36,531 nucleotides of DNA from an uncultured Porphyromonas sp. (GTDB lineage: Bacteria > Bacteroidota > Bacteroidia > Bacteroidales > Porphyromonadaceae), in the NCBI RefSeq assembly GCF_915070105.1, contig NZ_CAJZFJ010000014.1, positions 1-36,531 on the forward strand. Reading direction: 5' to 3'. A program made the position numbers and the translations under genes. Each line of letters starts with the position of its first letter. Position 1 is the stretch's first letter. Positions 25,659 to 34,308 of the stretch are shown piece after piece. The notes under the pieces are model-generated. The model had not been told where the DNA came from. It saw nothing but the letters and a program-made list of their open reading frames with translations, and searched no databases.

Positions 25659-25695
25659 GTGGAGGTGGCTAGCTAAGTAGCTAAACAACCTCCAC
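25659..25695 (-). promoter_or_regulatory. 5'-terminal hairpin of the hpf leader
   Basis: GTGGAGGT (25659-25666) pairs with ACCTCCAC (25688-25695), and TAGCT (25670-25674) with AGCTA (25679-25683) inside it, giving a nested stem. The predicted transcript starts at about 25694, so the RNA would begin with this stem. It may protect the mRNA 5' end or act as a control element. Confidence 0.5.
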
Positions 25696-25697
25696 CT

Positions 25698-25728
25698 CAA
25701 AGTTAGAGAAAAAGATCTAATACAGCAA
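25698..25728 (-). promoter_or_regulatory. hpf promoter
   Basis: On the minus strand TTG (25726-25728) is followed after exactly 20 nt by TAACTTTG (25698-25705), an excellent match to the Bacteroidota consensus. Confidence 0.75.
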
Positions 25729-25758
25729 GTTCTCTCGATATACTGCTACCCCACCGAG

Positions 25759-27438
25759 CTAGTCTACGGGAACGAGGTGCAAGAGGCGAAGTCCCCTACC
25801 CGGCTGCTCTAGGCGAAGGGGTGCCCAAGGAGTGAGCGTGAGTAGCTGGCTCTCCGAGGTAAGCTTATCCACAGCTCTATACACCACCTCACCTGGCTCT
25901 ACACCGAGCGCTGCAAAGAGCTCCTCGGGCAGAGGTAGGACAAGCTCTCCAGCCACGTCAGCAAAGCTTGCGACGACGAGGAAGAGCTCCCCTCGATAGT
26001 AGCGCACATAGCTCAGCACTTGATCTGCCCTATCCACACCAGTGGGGATAAGTCCGAAGTATCCACCATGGCTGATCACAGGTAGCGACATCACCTCACC
26101 CAGCGTCTTGTAGAGGCGGAGGATCGTTTGTTCCTCTTCGCTTAGATACTTCGCCGTGTAGCCGCCTTGCTGCAGGCGTTGTAGCCGCTCCAGAGCCCAA
26201 TAGTCAAAGATGGTGGTACGACCATCGCATCCACTGAAGCCCTCTGCCTGCATCCCCGACTCACCTAGCTCTTGGCCGAAGTAGAGGAGCCAAGGGTTCC
26301 CCCCGCTAAGAGCAGCACTAGCCGAGGTCAAGAAGCCCTGCAGAGCATCCCCAAAGACCATCGAAGACGCTAGACGCTGTTCGTCGTGATTCTCCATGAA
26401 GTAGCACATCTGCCCCTGACGAGTCCCTACGGCATCTCGTGCCCAGGTGAACTCAGGGGTGGCGGAGACCTTCCCCTGTCCGATCTGGACAAGTCTATCG
26501 TAAACCCCGACCTTGTCATACAGGGCATCGAAGCCCGACTCTAGGTAAGCCTCATAGCGGTGAGGCTGGTAGACCTCGGCGAGGAAGTATAGATGAGGAT
26601 ACTCACCCTTGAGCGAAGCTATACACCACCTCCAGAAGGCCTCCGGCACAAGCTCCGCCATATCACAGCGGAAGCCATCGACGCCACGTGCTGCCCAGTA
26701 GCTAAGGATGTCCCGCATCTTATGCCAGGTATCGGGAATGGGGTCAGCGTGCAGAGCTCCACCACCGAGGTAGTCCACCCCATAGCACAGCTTCACCGTC
26801 TCGTACCAGTCGCAGATACCGGGAGTGGCGGAGAAGCAGTCGTTGCCCGTAGCTCGGGCTGGTATCTCTTCGTAGGCTGGGGTATTGGGGGAAGTGTGTG
26901 GGAGGCTAAGGCTTGTCCCGGGAAGGTAATAGAAGTTGTTCCTTGCCGAGAAGGCTAGGCTCTGATCATCCCCTTGCCCTAGATCCTCCACTCCCTCGGG
27001 CTTGGCATCGGAGTAGTAGGAGCGGGCTACGTGGTTCGGCACGAAGTCCATAAGCACCTTTAGCCCTGCCTCGTGAGTGCGCCTTATGAGCGCATCTAGC
27101 TCCTCCTGTCTCTTCCGTGGATCCTCCGCTAGGTCAGGACAGACATCGTAGTAGTCCTTGACGGCATAGGGTGAGCCCGCTTGCCCCTTGACCGTGTCGG
27201 GGTGATCGGGCTGGATGCCATAGGCGCTGTAGTCGGTCTTGGTGGCATGCTCCAGTAGGCCGATGTACCAGATGTGCGTAGCACCTAGGCTGCGGATATA
27301 GGCGAGGGCCTCGGGAGTGAAGTCGGAGAGCTTCCCCGAGCCATTCTCACTAAGTGTACCACCTACCTTGAGGTTCTTTGTCTTATTTCCCCACAGACGT
27401 GGGAGGACGGAGTAGATAACGATCTTATTGGGGTTCAT
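25759..27438 (-). CDS. Cytosolic GH13 alpha-amylase-family enzyme
   Basis: The 559-residue protein contains all four GH13 conserved regions: DFVPNH (131-136), GFRCDMAE (255-262, nucleophile D259), FLAEVYQ (acid/base E288) and MENHDE (H351, D352). A C-terminal beta domain follows. There is no signal peptide, so it acts inside the cell, on imported oligosaccharides or stored glycogen; exact bond specificity is uncertain. It overlaps the end of the patatin gene by 14 nt, so the two are co-translated. It is not adjacent to the susCD locus and works in a different compartment from GH97. Confidence 0.9.
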   Translation of the reverse strand: MNPNKIVIYSVLPRLWGNKTKNLKVGGTLSENGSGKLSDFTPEALAYIRSLGATHIWYIGLLEHATKTDYSAYGIQPDHPDTVKGQAGSPYAVKDYYDVCPDLAEDPRKRQEELDALIRRTHEAGLKVLMDFVPNHVARSYYSDAKPEGVEDLGQGDDQSLAFSARNNFYYLPGTSLSLPHTSPNTPAYEEIPARATGNDCFSATPGICDWYETVKLCYGVDYLGGGALHADPIPDTWHKMRDILSYWAARGVDGFRCDMAELVPEAFWRWCIASLKGEYPHLYFLAEVYQPHRYEAYLESGFDALYDKVGVYDRLVQIGQGKVSATPEFTWARDAVGTRQGQMCYFMENHDEQRLASSMVFGDALQGFLTSASAALSGGNPWLLYFGQELGESGMQAEGFSGCDGRTTIFDYWALERLQRLQQGGYTAKYLSEEEQTILRLYKTLGEVMSLPVISHGGYFGLIPTGVDRADQVLSYVRYYRGELFLVVASFADVAGELVLPLPEELFAALGVEPGEVVYRAVDKLTSESQLLTLTPWAPLRLEQPGRGLRLLHLVPVD

Positions 27439-28222
27439 TGGTTTCTGTTTGGGAGGTATGCTGGGCAGCTAGGGGAGCGAGCTCCTTCTGCGCCAGTTCA
27501 TATCCTATGGTCATGAGGGTGGAGGCTGCACTGACCTCAAACATACTATAGCGGGTCACCTCCATCGTCTCCAGCAGGTAGTCGCAGGCCTCTCTGTCGG
27601 GGATAGTATTCTGACGAAAGACCAGCTCCCAGGCTCGGTTAGCGATAGAGGTCATCGAGCGCTCGACCTCTTCGTGGGAGACAGGTCCTAGGTTCACCCC
27701 GATGACCTGCTCGCAGTCCGCACGGATGATGGTCACGGGGAAGTTCCGGAAGATCCCCCCGTCTACATACGCATGACCATCTATCTCTACTGGAGTGAAG
27801 AGTATGGGGACACTGCACGAGGCTAGGACAATATCCGCTAGACGACCTTCGGTGAAGACACGCAGGTCGCCTTCGTCTAGGTCTGTAGCTACGATCCTCA
27901 GAGGCAGGGGAAGGTCTTCGAGCTTCTTGTAGCGGAGGTTGCGCTTGAGGTGTCGGTGGAAGTTAGAGGCACTGAACATCCCTCCCCCTCGTATCTTTAG
28001 GCTCGTCATCTTCATAAAGCCATTGCGGGAGAGCAGTTCAAAGACCTCCTCGCAGGAGTAGCCACAGGCATAGAATGCCCCTACTAAGGCTCCAGCACTT
28101 GTCCCAGCAAGTATCTCGGGTCTTACTCCTATCTCCTCTAGGTACTTGAGGACGCCGAGGTGGGCGAAGCCCTTGATGCCACCGCCACTGAGTGCTAGGC
28201 CTAGCTTGTATGTTGCTGTCAT
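27425..28222 (-). CDS. Patatin-like phospholipase
   Basis: The 265-residue protein starts best at 28222 (MTATYKLGLALSGGGIKGFA); the frame is open up to 28321, but the extra 33 residues look non-coding. It has the oxyanion-hole GGGIKG, the nucleophile GTSAG (Ser42) and the catalytic Asp in DGGIF (D154), so the Ser-Asp dyad is complete. Patatins hydrolyse acyl lipids; cellular substrate unknown. No signal peptide is seen. It is translationally coupled to the GH13 gene, a pairing whose logic is unclear. Confidence 0.9.
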   Translation of the reverse strand: MTATYKLGLALSGGGIKGFAHLGVLKYLEEIGVRPEILAGTSAGALVGAFYACGYSCEEVFELLSRNGFMKMTSLKIRGGGMFSASNFHRHLKRNLRYKKLEDLPLPLRIVATDLDEGDLRVFTEGRLADIVLASCSVPILFTPVEIDGHAYVDGGIFRNFPVTIIRADCEQVIGVNLGPVSHEEVERSMTSIANRAWELVFRQNTIPDREACDYLLETMEVTRYSMFEVSAASTLMTIGYELAQKELAPLAAQHTSQTETNEPQ

Positions 28223-28303
28223 TGTTCTGCGTATTGAGTCTTTATGTGTAGTTGGGCCTTCCCTGCTATGTGGGTAGGCCTTTTTCCTGCTGCCTATACA
28301 AAG

Positions 28304-28334
28304 GGGGCAAGGAACACTCACCGAGGCCTTGCCC
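28304..28334 (-). terminator. Hairpin after the exonuclease-like gene
   Basis: GGGGCAAGG (28304-28312) pairs with CCTTGCCCC (28327-28335) around a 14-nt loop. It lies between the exonuclease-like gene and patatin. A second GGGGCAAGG occurs at 28442-28450, exactly 138 bp (6 x 23) away. No T-tract follows. Confidence 0.4.
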
Positions 28335-28337
28335 CGA

Positions 28338-28434
28338 AGCCTCTCTAAGGTAGTATCAGTACCTCCACCAAGGTACTAAGGGCACCTCTATAAGGGTATC
28401 GGGGCTACCTCCAGTGAGGTAGTGGGGGTACCTC
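28338..28434. repeat. 23-bp-register array, ACCTC-AGGTA type
   Basis: ACCTC occurs at 28361, 28384, 28407 and 28430, exactly 23 bp apart, and the partner AGGTA or GGGTA half recurs at the same step (28347, 28370, 28393, 28416). The clearest units are GTACCTCCACCAAGGTAC (28359-28376) and TACCTCCAGTGAGGTA (28406-28421); the one near 28338 and the last are degenerate. The sequence differs from the arrays at 12148, 23028 and 35180, but the step is the same. Unlike them it lies between codirectional genes. Confidence 0.75.
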
Positions 28435-28534
28435 ACAAGCAGGGGCAAGGCTCACACCAAGCCACCCACATCGCTAGGCCTTTCCCAAAGGGCAAAGATA
28501 GAAAAGAGAGGAAAAAGAACTACCTCCACCTCCC

Positions 28535-29314
28535 CTACGACGAAGCCATGAGGAGGGGATGACGGCGAAGTGAGGCAGCGCAGAGGCGCACATCACGCAG
28601 TGTCTTGCTCGTATAGCGCACTCGGAGCGAAGGGCGAGCGAAGTAGAGCTGCCCGAAGAGCTCCGAGAGACGTGGATAGAGCGCTTCGCCCGTGGCACTA
28701 CGCTTGAAGCCCAGCGACCTCCCCCACTCCATCGTACAGAGTCCTCGGGCAGATAGGAGCGGACTTGCCTCTAGCCCCTCCTGCTGGAGATCAGCAGCAA
28801 GTATCGAGCGGTGAAAGGCGAGGTGATGCGCCACGACCATCGATGCCCGAGAGAGATCGCCGAGGAAGAGCGTGTAGACCTCTCGTGGGGGCTTTGCCCG
28901 TAGCTTGAGGTCTTCATCAGTCACTCCATGCAGGGCGGTTGCTTCGGGGGAGAGGTGCTCCACCCGAGCCAGCAGATAGCTCTCCTCTAGGAGCATTGCC
29001 CCACTCTCGTCGAGCAGTTGCCAGGAGAGAGCGATGGGACGAGTATCGTATCCCTCAGCAGGATCTTCGTCGGGAATGAGGTCAAAGGTCTCCGTATCGA
29101 AGACGAGCCAGTAGGGGTTATACCCCTCGGGAGAGACCGAGCGGAATAGCTGTGAGCTATCCACATCGATCTCTCCCGAGTGATGAGGGCTAGATGGGAG
29201 CGGTGTCGCTACCTCCCTGAGGAGCTTGCTACGCCGACGCATCTCATAGAGGAGGTAGAGCGCCCAGCCCAGCATGAGGGCTAGGATCACACATCCGATG
29301 AAGGCAAGTGGCAT
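28535..29314 (-). CDS. Membrane-anchored exonuclease-like (DEDD-fold) protein
   Basis: The 259-residue protein has an N-terminal membrane helix (about residues 3-22) and then an RNase T/DnaQ-type fold: FDTETFD (D73, E75), HLSPEATALHGVTDEDL, and MVVAHHLAFHRSIL. In active DEDDh enzymes the last motif is AHNxxFD, so H168 stands where the second Asp should be. The final motif SKTLRDV keeps Asp (D241) but has Ser236 where the catalytic His is expected. Two of five key residues are therefore missing, and it may be inactive or a nucleotide/nucleic-acid binding relative. It follows the 5'-nucleotidase gene by 52 nt. Confidence 0.7.
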   Translation of the reverse strand: MPLAFIGCVILALMLGWALYLLYEMRRRSKLLREVATPLPSSPHHSGEIDVDSSQLFRSVSPEGYNPYWLVFDTETFDLIPDEDPAEGYDTRPIALSWQLLDESGAMLLEESYLLARVEHLSPEATALHGVTDEDLKLRAKPPREVYTLFLGDLSRASMVVAHHLAFHRSILAADLQQEGLEASPLLSARGLCTMEWGRSLGFKRSATGEALYPRLSELFGQLYFARPSLRVRYTSKTLRDVRLCAASLRRHPLLMASS

Positions 29315-29366
29315 AGAACGACGAGCAGTCTAGGAGGTAGGGAGCGAGGGCGATCAGCCGAGGGAG

Positions 29367-31145
29367 CTACTTCCGCCGAGGGAAGAGGAACGAGCGAGAG
29401 TGCTCAGCCCCTGGACGGGCAAGGCTATCGGGGATGAACCGCCAGTTCGCAGGATCAACAGGGCGCACCGAGCCGTACTTGCGGAAGAAGGCTGCTAGGT
29501 AGTAGACCTGATCGTGGGAGGTCGCTCCTACAATTCTCTTGGGGAGGTCTTCCTTGGCAATGCCCGAGCCCTTGGTCAGCATCCCGCCAGCACCTCCTGC
29601 CCGATAGGAGTTCACGGCTACCCGGTAAGTACGGTCGAGGTCAAAGGGCTCCTTATGCCCTGTTAGGCGAAGGACCGTCACCCGACTTCCCTCGGGCTTG
29701 GTGAGATCGACTAGGTAGTCAATGCCTTGGGCTGAGCTATAATTGTAGGGAGGGACAGCAGTCTTATACTTATCGCCTTCCTTAGCCCCAGGGCGCAGAC
29801 GTATGAGTTGGTCCTCGGTAGAGGTCATTCCGCCCGTCCAGCCTGCGTATGAGTGCTCGAGATAGCCACGTATCTCGTGTCCCGTGAGCGACATTGCATA
29901 GATAAAGTTGGAGAAGGGACAGAACTTAAATAGGTCTCGGATGTAGAGCTTCCCCGCAGGTAGTACCGCCGAGAGCTTCAGCGGAGCAGCGAAGGAGATC
30001 TCCGCCCCTACAGCCTCCATCTGCATACGATGAATCACGTCCATGTAGGGCGAGGATCCGAAGACCGCATCTTCACCTACCACGGGAGCCTCCAGCGTAC
30101 CTACTTCGCTACCAAGGTAGGCCTCTACAGCCTTCCTCTCGGGAGCAAAACGGGCAAGGAAAGCAGGGTCTGGCTCGACATCGTCGAGGGAGATGAAGGA
30201 GGGACGTAGCTCCTTGGAGACCACTACCCCACCACGCTTCTTGATGGTAATCTGGATGTCGGAGACCCGATCAAGGTGGTTAGCTGGATTGATAAGCAGC
30301 ACCGAGTCTGCCGTACCACGTGGACGAAGCCACTCCAGCTCCTTGCGGTGGTCATGCCCGATAAGCATCAGGTCGATACCAGGGACACCTTCGCCGAGGG
30401 TACGCCCCGCATTCTCGAGATAATCAGGGTTATCGTTCTCGAGACCAGAGTGCATGAGTACGACGAGGAGGTCGGGACGCTCACGCTCCCGTATCAGAGG
30501 TATCCAAACCTTGGCAGAGGCGATGATGTCATCGAAGTGCAACCCCTCCCACAGATGACGAGGTACCCACTGTGGGATGGCGGGAGTGGTGAAGCCTAGG
30601 ACAGCGATACGCAGGCCAGAGCGTTGGAAGATCTGATAGGGCTTGAAGTAGGGCTTGCCCGTTTTGTCCGAAATGATATTGGCACCGAGCAAGGGGAACT
30701 TACAGGTCTTCCCCCATCGGTCGAAGACGCTATGCCCAGGCTCGATATCATGGTTACCCATAGCCACTGCATCGTAGCGCAGATAGTTCATCGCCGAGGC
30801 AATGATGTGTGGGGCTACGGTATCGACATAGTTGAAGTAGTAGGCAGGTGGCTCACCCTGTAGCAGGTCACCTGCATCGAGGAGCAGGGCTTGAGGGTCA
30901 GACTTTCGCACCTGCTTCATCACGGTAGATAGACGGGACATGCTACCCGATCCTGCGTGTACGTTCAGGAAGTCATAGGGGTAGACATTGCCATGTATAT
31001 CCGTGGTGTGGATGATACGTAGGCGGTGCTCCGTGAGGCGACCTTTAGCGGACTGCGCCGAGAGGAACGCAGGAAAACAAAAGAAAAGTAGCATGCTCAC
31101 CCACAGACGAGGGGTGAGCATGCTACCAGCAAAGGGACGGTTCAT
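29367..31145 (-). CDS. Exported 5'-nucleotidase / cyclic-nucleotide phosphodiesterase family
   Basis: The 592-residue protein carries a signal peptide (about residues 1-31, ending PAFLSAQ) and is periplasmic or surface-exposed. The metallophosphatase domain has HTTDIHGN (46-53), DAGDLLQGE, AMGNHDIE and LIGHDHR, all metal ligands present. A C-terminal 5'-nucleotidase domain (residues about 340-560) contains YAMSLTGHEIRGYLEHSY and YRVAVNSYRAGGAGG. This family dephosphorylates nucleotides or 2',3'-cyclic nucleotides outside the cytosol; which one cannot be told. It begins 12 nt after metG, so it is probably cotranscribed. Confidence 0.9.
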   Translation of the reverse strand: MNRPFAGSMLTPRLWVSMLLFFCFPAFLSAQSAKGRLTEHRLRIIHTTDIHGNVYPYDFLNVHAGSGSMSRLSTVMKQVRKSDPQALLLDAGDLLQGEPPAYYFNYVDTVAPHIIASAMNYLRYDAVAMGNHDIEPGHSVFDRWGKTCKFPLLGANIISDKTGKPYFKPYQIFQRSGLRIAVLGFTTPAIPQWVPRHLWEGLHFDDIIASAKVWIPLIRERERPDLLVVLMHSGLENDNPDYLENAGRTLGEGVPGIDLMLIGHDHRKELEWLRPRGTADSVLLINPANHLDRVSDIQITIKKRGGVVVSKELRPSFISLDDVEPDPAFLARFAPERKAVEAYLGSEVGTLEAPVVGEDAVFGSSPYMDVIHRMQMEAVGAEISFAAPLKLSAVLPAGKLYIRDLFKFCPFSNFIYAMSLTGHEIRGYLEHSYAGWTGGMTSTEDQLIRLRPGAKEGDKYKTAVPPYNYSSAQGIDYLVDLTKPEGSRVTVLRLTGHKEPFDLDRTYRVAVNSYRAGGAGGMLTKGSGIAKEDLPKRIVGATSHDQVYYLAAFFRKYGSVRPVDPANWRFIPDSLARPGAEHSRSFLFPRRK

Positions 31146-31157
31146 AATGATAGGGGG

Positions 31158-33200
31158 TTACTTCACCTCGCTACCAGGGGCTACGCCCTGCTGAGGTGTG
31201 ATGATGTGGAGCTTACCCGTCGCAGCATCCAGAGTAGAGAGGATCATACCTTCGCTCTCTACACCACGTAGCTTACGGGGAGGGAGGTTGGCAATGAAGC
31301 ATACTTGCTTACCGACGAGATCCTCGGGAGCGTAGTGCTCGGCTAGGCCAGATATAATTGTCCTTCCCCCGAGACCATCGTCGAGGCGGAACTGGAGGAG
31401 CTTATCAGCCTTCGGCACCTTCGTGCACTCGAGGACAGTACCGACACGGATGTCGAGCTTCTGGAAGTCCTCGAAGGCTATCGGAGCAGCCACAGGAGCA
31501 GCTGTAGCCTCAGCGGCTTCGTTCTCCTCCTTAGTCTTCAAGAGCTTCTGCACCTGCGCCTCGATCACCTCATCCTCGATCTTCTCGAAGAGCAAGCGAG
31601 CCTCCCCTAGAGCATGTCCTACGGGCATGAGGTCTGCACGTCCTAGGTCTTCCCAGCTAGGGAGGGCGATCTGAAGCATCTGACAGAGACGCTCACTACT
31701 CATGGGAAGGAATGGGGCAAAGGCAATAGCGAGATTAGCGGTGATCTGCAGCGAGATATTGAGGATCGTCGCCACACGTGCTAGGTCTGTCTTGGCGAGC
31801 TTCCAGGGCTCAGTGTCGGCGAGGTACTTGTTCCCAAGTCGAGCAAGATTCATCGCTTCCTTGAGAGCCTCTCTGAAGTGGAAGTTGTCCAGTTCGCGTT
31901 CTATCGCAGCCCGGGTAGTGCTAAGCTCCGAGAGCGTCTCCCGGTCAAAGTCGGTGAGATCACCAAGGGCAGGCACATGCCCCTCGAAGTACTTCGAGGT
32001 CAGTACGAGCGCTCTATTCACGAAGTTGCCAAAGACAGCAACTAGCTCGTTGTTGTTCCGTGCCTGATAGTCCTTCCACGTAAAATCGTTGTCCTTGGTT
32101 TCGGGGGCATTTGCGGTGAGGACATAGCGCAGGACATCCTGCTTATCTGGTAGCTCGTCGAGGTATTCATTGAGCCAAACAGCCCAGTTTCTGCTGGTGG
32201 AGATCTTGTTACCTTCTAGGTTTAAGAACTCATTGGCAGGCACGTTCTCTGGGAGGATGTATGAGCCCTCAGCACGGAGCATTGCTGGGAATACGATGCA
32301 GTGGAAGACGATATTGTCCTTGCCGATGAAGTGAAGGAGACGTGTATCTTGATCCTTCCACCAGGTCTCCCAGGTATCGGGGAGAAGTTCCTTGGTGTTG
32401 GAAATATACCCGATCGGAGCATCAAACCATACGTAGAGTACCTTGCCCTCGGCACCTTCGACAGGGACTGGTATTCCCCAGTCAAGGTCTCTGCTCACAG
32501 CCCTAGGCTGGAGTCCCCCGTCGAGCCAGCTACGGCACTGCCCATACACATTACTCTTCCACTCCTTATGCTGCTCTAGGATCCACTCACGAAGGAAAGG
32601 CTCGTGCTGGTCAAGGGGCAGATACCAATGCTTCGTCTTCTTGAGGATGGGAGTAGCGCCAGATATGGCACTGTGTGGGTGGATGAGGTCCGTAGGATTA
32701 AGGGTAGATCCACAGCTCTCACACTGGTCTCCATAGGCGTGGTCATTCTGACACCTAGGGCATGTACCTACTATATAGCGGTCGGCGAGGAACTGCCGAG
32801 CCTCGGGGTCGTAGTACTGCTCCGTCTCCTCCTCTGTAAAGGCACCCTTCTCATAGAGTGTACGGAAGAAGTCCGAGGCATGCTCCCGATGGGTAGGGCT
32901 CGTCGTACGGCTATAGATGTCGAAGGTCATACCGAAGCGAGCGAAGGAGTCTCGGATAATGGTGTGATAACGATCCACTATATCCTGTGGGGTAACTCCC
33001 TCCTTCTGCGCACGGATGGCGATAGGCACACCGTGCTCATCGCTTCCACAGACAAAGAGCACCTCCTGCCCCTTAAGGCGCAGGTAGCGAGCGTAGATAT
33101 CTGCGGGGATGTAGACCCCAGCAAGGTGTCCGATATGCACTGGCCCGTTGGCATAGGGAAGGGCGGCAGTGATGAGTGTTCTCTTATAGTTCTTCTGCAT
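31158..33200 (-). CDS. metG: Methionyl-tRNA synthetase
   Basis: The 680-residue enzyme charges tRNAMet. It has HIGH (22-25, in GPVHIGHLAG), a zinc knuckle with CPRC and CESC (147-163), and KISTS (332-336) in place of KMSKS, a variant I recall as usual in Bacteroidota. The C-terminal tRNA-binding OB domain (FQKLDIRVGTVLECTKVPKAD to the end) is present. A short hairpin lies upstream, between galE and metG. Its product is also the substrate of the fmt product. Confidence 0.97.
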   Translation of the reverse strand: MQKNYKRTLITAALPYANGPVHIGHLAGVYIPADIYARYLRLKGQEVLFVCGSDEHGVPIAIRAQKEGVTPQDIVDRYHTIIRDSFARFGMTFDIYSRTTSPTHREHASDFFRTLYEKGAFTEEETEQYYDPEARQFLADRYIVGTCPRCQNDHAYGDQCESCGSTLNPTDLIHPHSAISGATPILKKTKHWYLPLDQHEPFLREWILEQHKEWKSNVYGQCRSWLDGGLQPRAVSRDLDWGIPVPVEGAEGKVLYVWFDAPIGYISNTKELLPDTWETWWKDQDTRLLHFIGKDNIVFHCIVFPAMLRAEGSYILPENVPANEFLNLEGNKISTSRNWAVWLNEYLDELPDKQDVLRYVLTANAPETKDNDFTWKDYQARNNNELVAVFGNFVNRALVLTSKYFEGHVPALGDLTDFDRETLSELSTTRAAIERELDNFHFREALKEAMNLARLGNKYLADTEPWKLAKTDLARVATILNISLQITANLAIAFAPFLPMSSERLCQMLQIALPSWEDLGRADLMPVGHALGEARLLFEKIEDEVIEAQVQKLLKTKEENEAAEATAAPVAAPIAFEDFQKLDIRVGTVLECTKVPKADKLLQFRLDDGLGGRTIISGLAEHYAPEDLVGKQVCFIANLPPRKLRGVESEGMILSTLDAATGKLHIITPQQGVAPGSEVK

Positions 33201-33220
33201 CGATAGCTAAATAGGTGATG

Positions 33221-33250
33221 GGTCGGAGGGCACAGACGTGCCCTCCGACC
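33221..33250 (-). terminator. Hairpin between galE and metG
   Basis: GGTCGGAGGGCAC (33221-33233) pairs perfectly with 33238-33250 around a 4-nt loop. It starts 8 nt after the galE stop and lies 21 nt before the metG start. No T-tract follows on the minus strand; partial termination or mRNA processing are both possible. Confidence 0.65.
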
Positions 33251-33257
33251 TATGTAG

Positions 33258-34298
33258 TTACTTCTGTTGCTCTTTCAGGCGTACCTGCCAAGCCCAAGCT
33301 GAGCGAAGGGTGTCGGCGAGACTCTCTCTAGCCTGCCAACCTAAGACGTTGTTCGCTAGGGAAGGATCAGCCCATACCTGCACGATGTCTCCCTCACGAC
33401 GTCCGACGATCTTGTGAGGGACGGGGACACCCGTTACCTCCTCAAAGGTGCGGATAAGCTCTAGTACACTCACTCCACGGCCAGTACCGATATTGAAGGT
33501 CTCGAGTGCGGGGCTCTTCTTCGCCTCATCTAGTATACGGTCTACGGCGAGGACGTGAGCTCTAGCTAGATCGACTACGTTGATGTAGTCACGGATGCAC
33601 GAGCCATCAGGGGTATTGTAATCGTCGCCAAATACACTTAGCTCCTGACGAATACCGGCAGCAGTCTGCGTAAGGTAGGGGATGAGGTTCTGAGGGACAC
33701 CTAGTGGGAGCTCCCCGATAAGAGCTGAGGGGTGTGCACCTATAGGGTTGAAGTAGCGAAGACGGATTACCTTGTAGGGGACGCCAGCATAGACGACGTC
33801 ACGTAGGATCTCTTCGTTGATCTGCTTGGTATTGCCGTATGGGGATAGGGCCTCTTGTACGGGGGCATCCTCTGTTACGGGAAGCACCTCGGGCTGTCCA
33901 TAGACAGTGCAGGAGGAGGAGAATACGATCCCCTTGGTACCATGACGTTGCATGGCTTCTAGGAGGACGATGAGGGATAGGAGGTTGTTGCGGTAGTAGA
34001 GCAGGGGCTTCTGTACGGATTCTCCGACAGCCTTGCTAGCAGCAAAGTGGATGACACCCTGTATATCGGGGTGGTTGGTGAATATCTCTTCTATGGCAGA
34101 CTCATCGTTGCAATCTACCTGATAGAATACGGGGCGTGTGCCCGTAATGGCCTCGATACCATCGAGGACGTTGATGTTGGAGTTAGAGAGGTTGTCTAGG
34201 CTAACTACCTTGTAGCCTGCCTGGATAAGCTCGACGGTCGTATGGGAACCGATGTAGCCCGTTCCCCCAGTGACGAGGATTGTACCTTTAGTAGACAT
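33258..34298 (-). CDS. galE: UDP-glucose 4-epimerase
   Basis: This cytosolic short-chain dehydrogenase-type enzyme interconverts UDP-glucose and UDP-galactose. The 346-residue protein has the NAD-binding GGTGYIGSHT (11-20), SSSCTVYG (126-133, catalytic Ser) and YGNTK (Tyr153, Lys157). C-terminal sugar-binding motifs RYFNPIGAHPS and NIGTGRGVSVLE are present. It starts 11 nt after engB on the same strand. Confidence 0.95.
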   Translation of the reverse strand: MSTKGTILVTGGTGYIGSHTTVELIQAGYKVVSLDNLSNSNINVLDGIEAITGTRPVFYQVDCNDESAIEEIFTNHPDIQGVIHFAASKAVGESVQKPLLYYRNNLLSLIVLLEAMQRHGTKGIVFSSSCTVYGQPEVLPVTEDAPVQEALSPYGNTKQINEEILRDVVYAGVPYKVIRLRYFNPIGAHPSALIGELPLGVPQNLIPYLTQTAAGIRQELSVFGDDYNTPDGSCIRDYINVVDLARAHVLAVDRILDEAKKSPALETFNIGTGRGVSVLELIRTFEEVTGVPVPHKIVGRREGDIVQVWADPSLANNVLGWQARESLADTLRSAWAWQVRLKEQQK

Positions 34299-34308
34299 GT
34301 GGTGTGGT

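Noticed and set aside
31158..33200. KISTS instead of KMSKS in MetG as a defect
   Set aside because: I recall this variant as usual in Bacteroidota methionyl-tRNA synthetases, so it is not a sign of inactivation.
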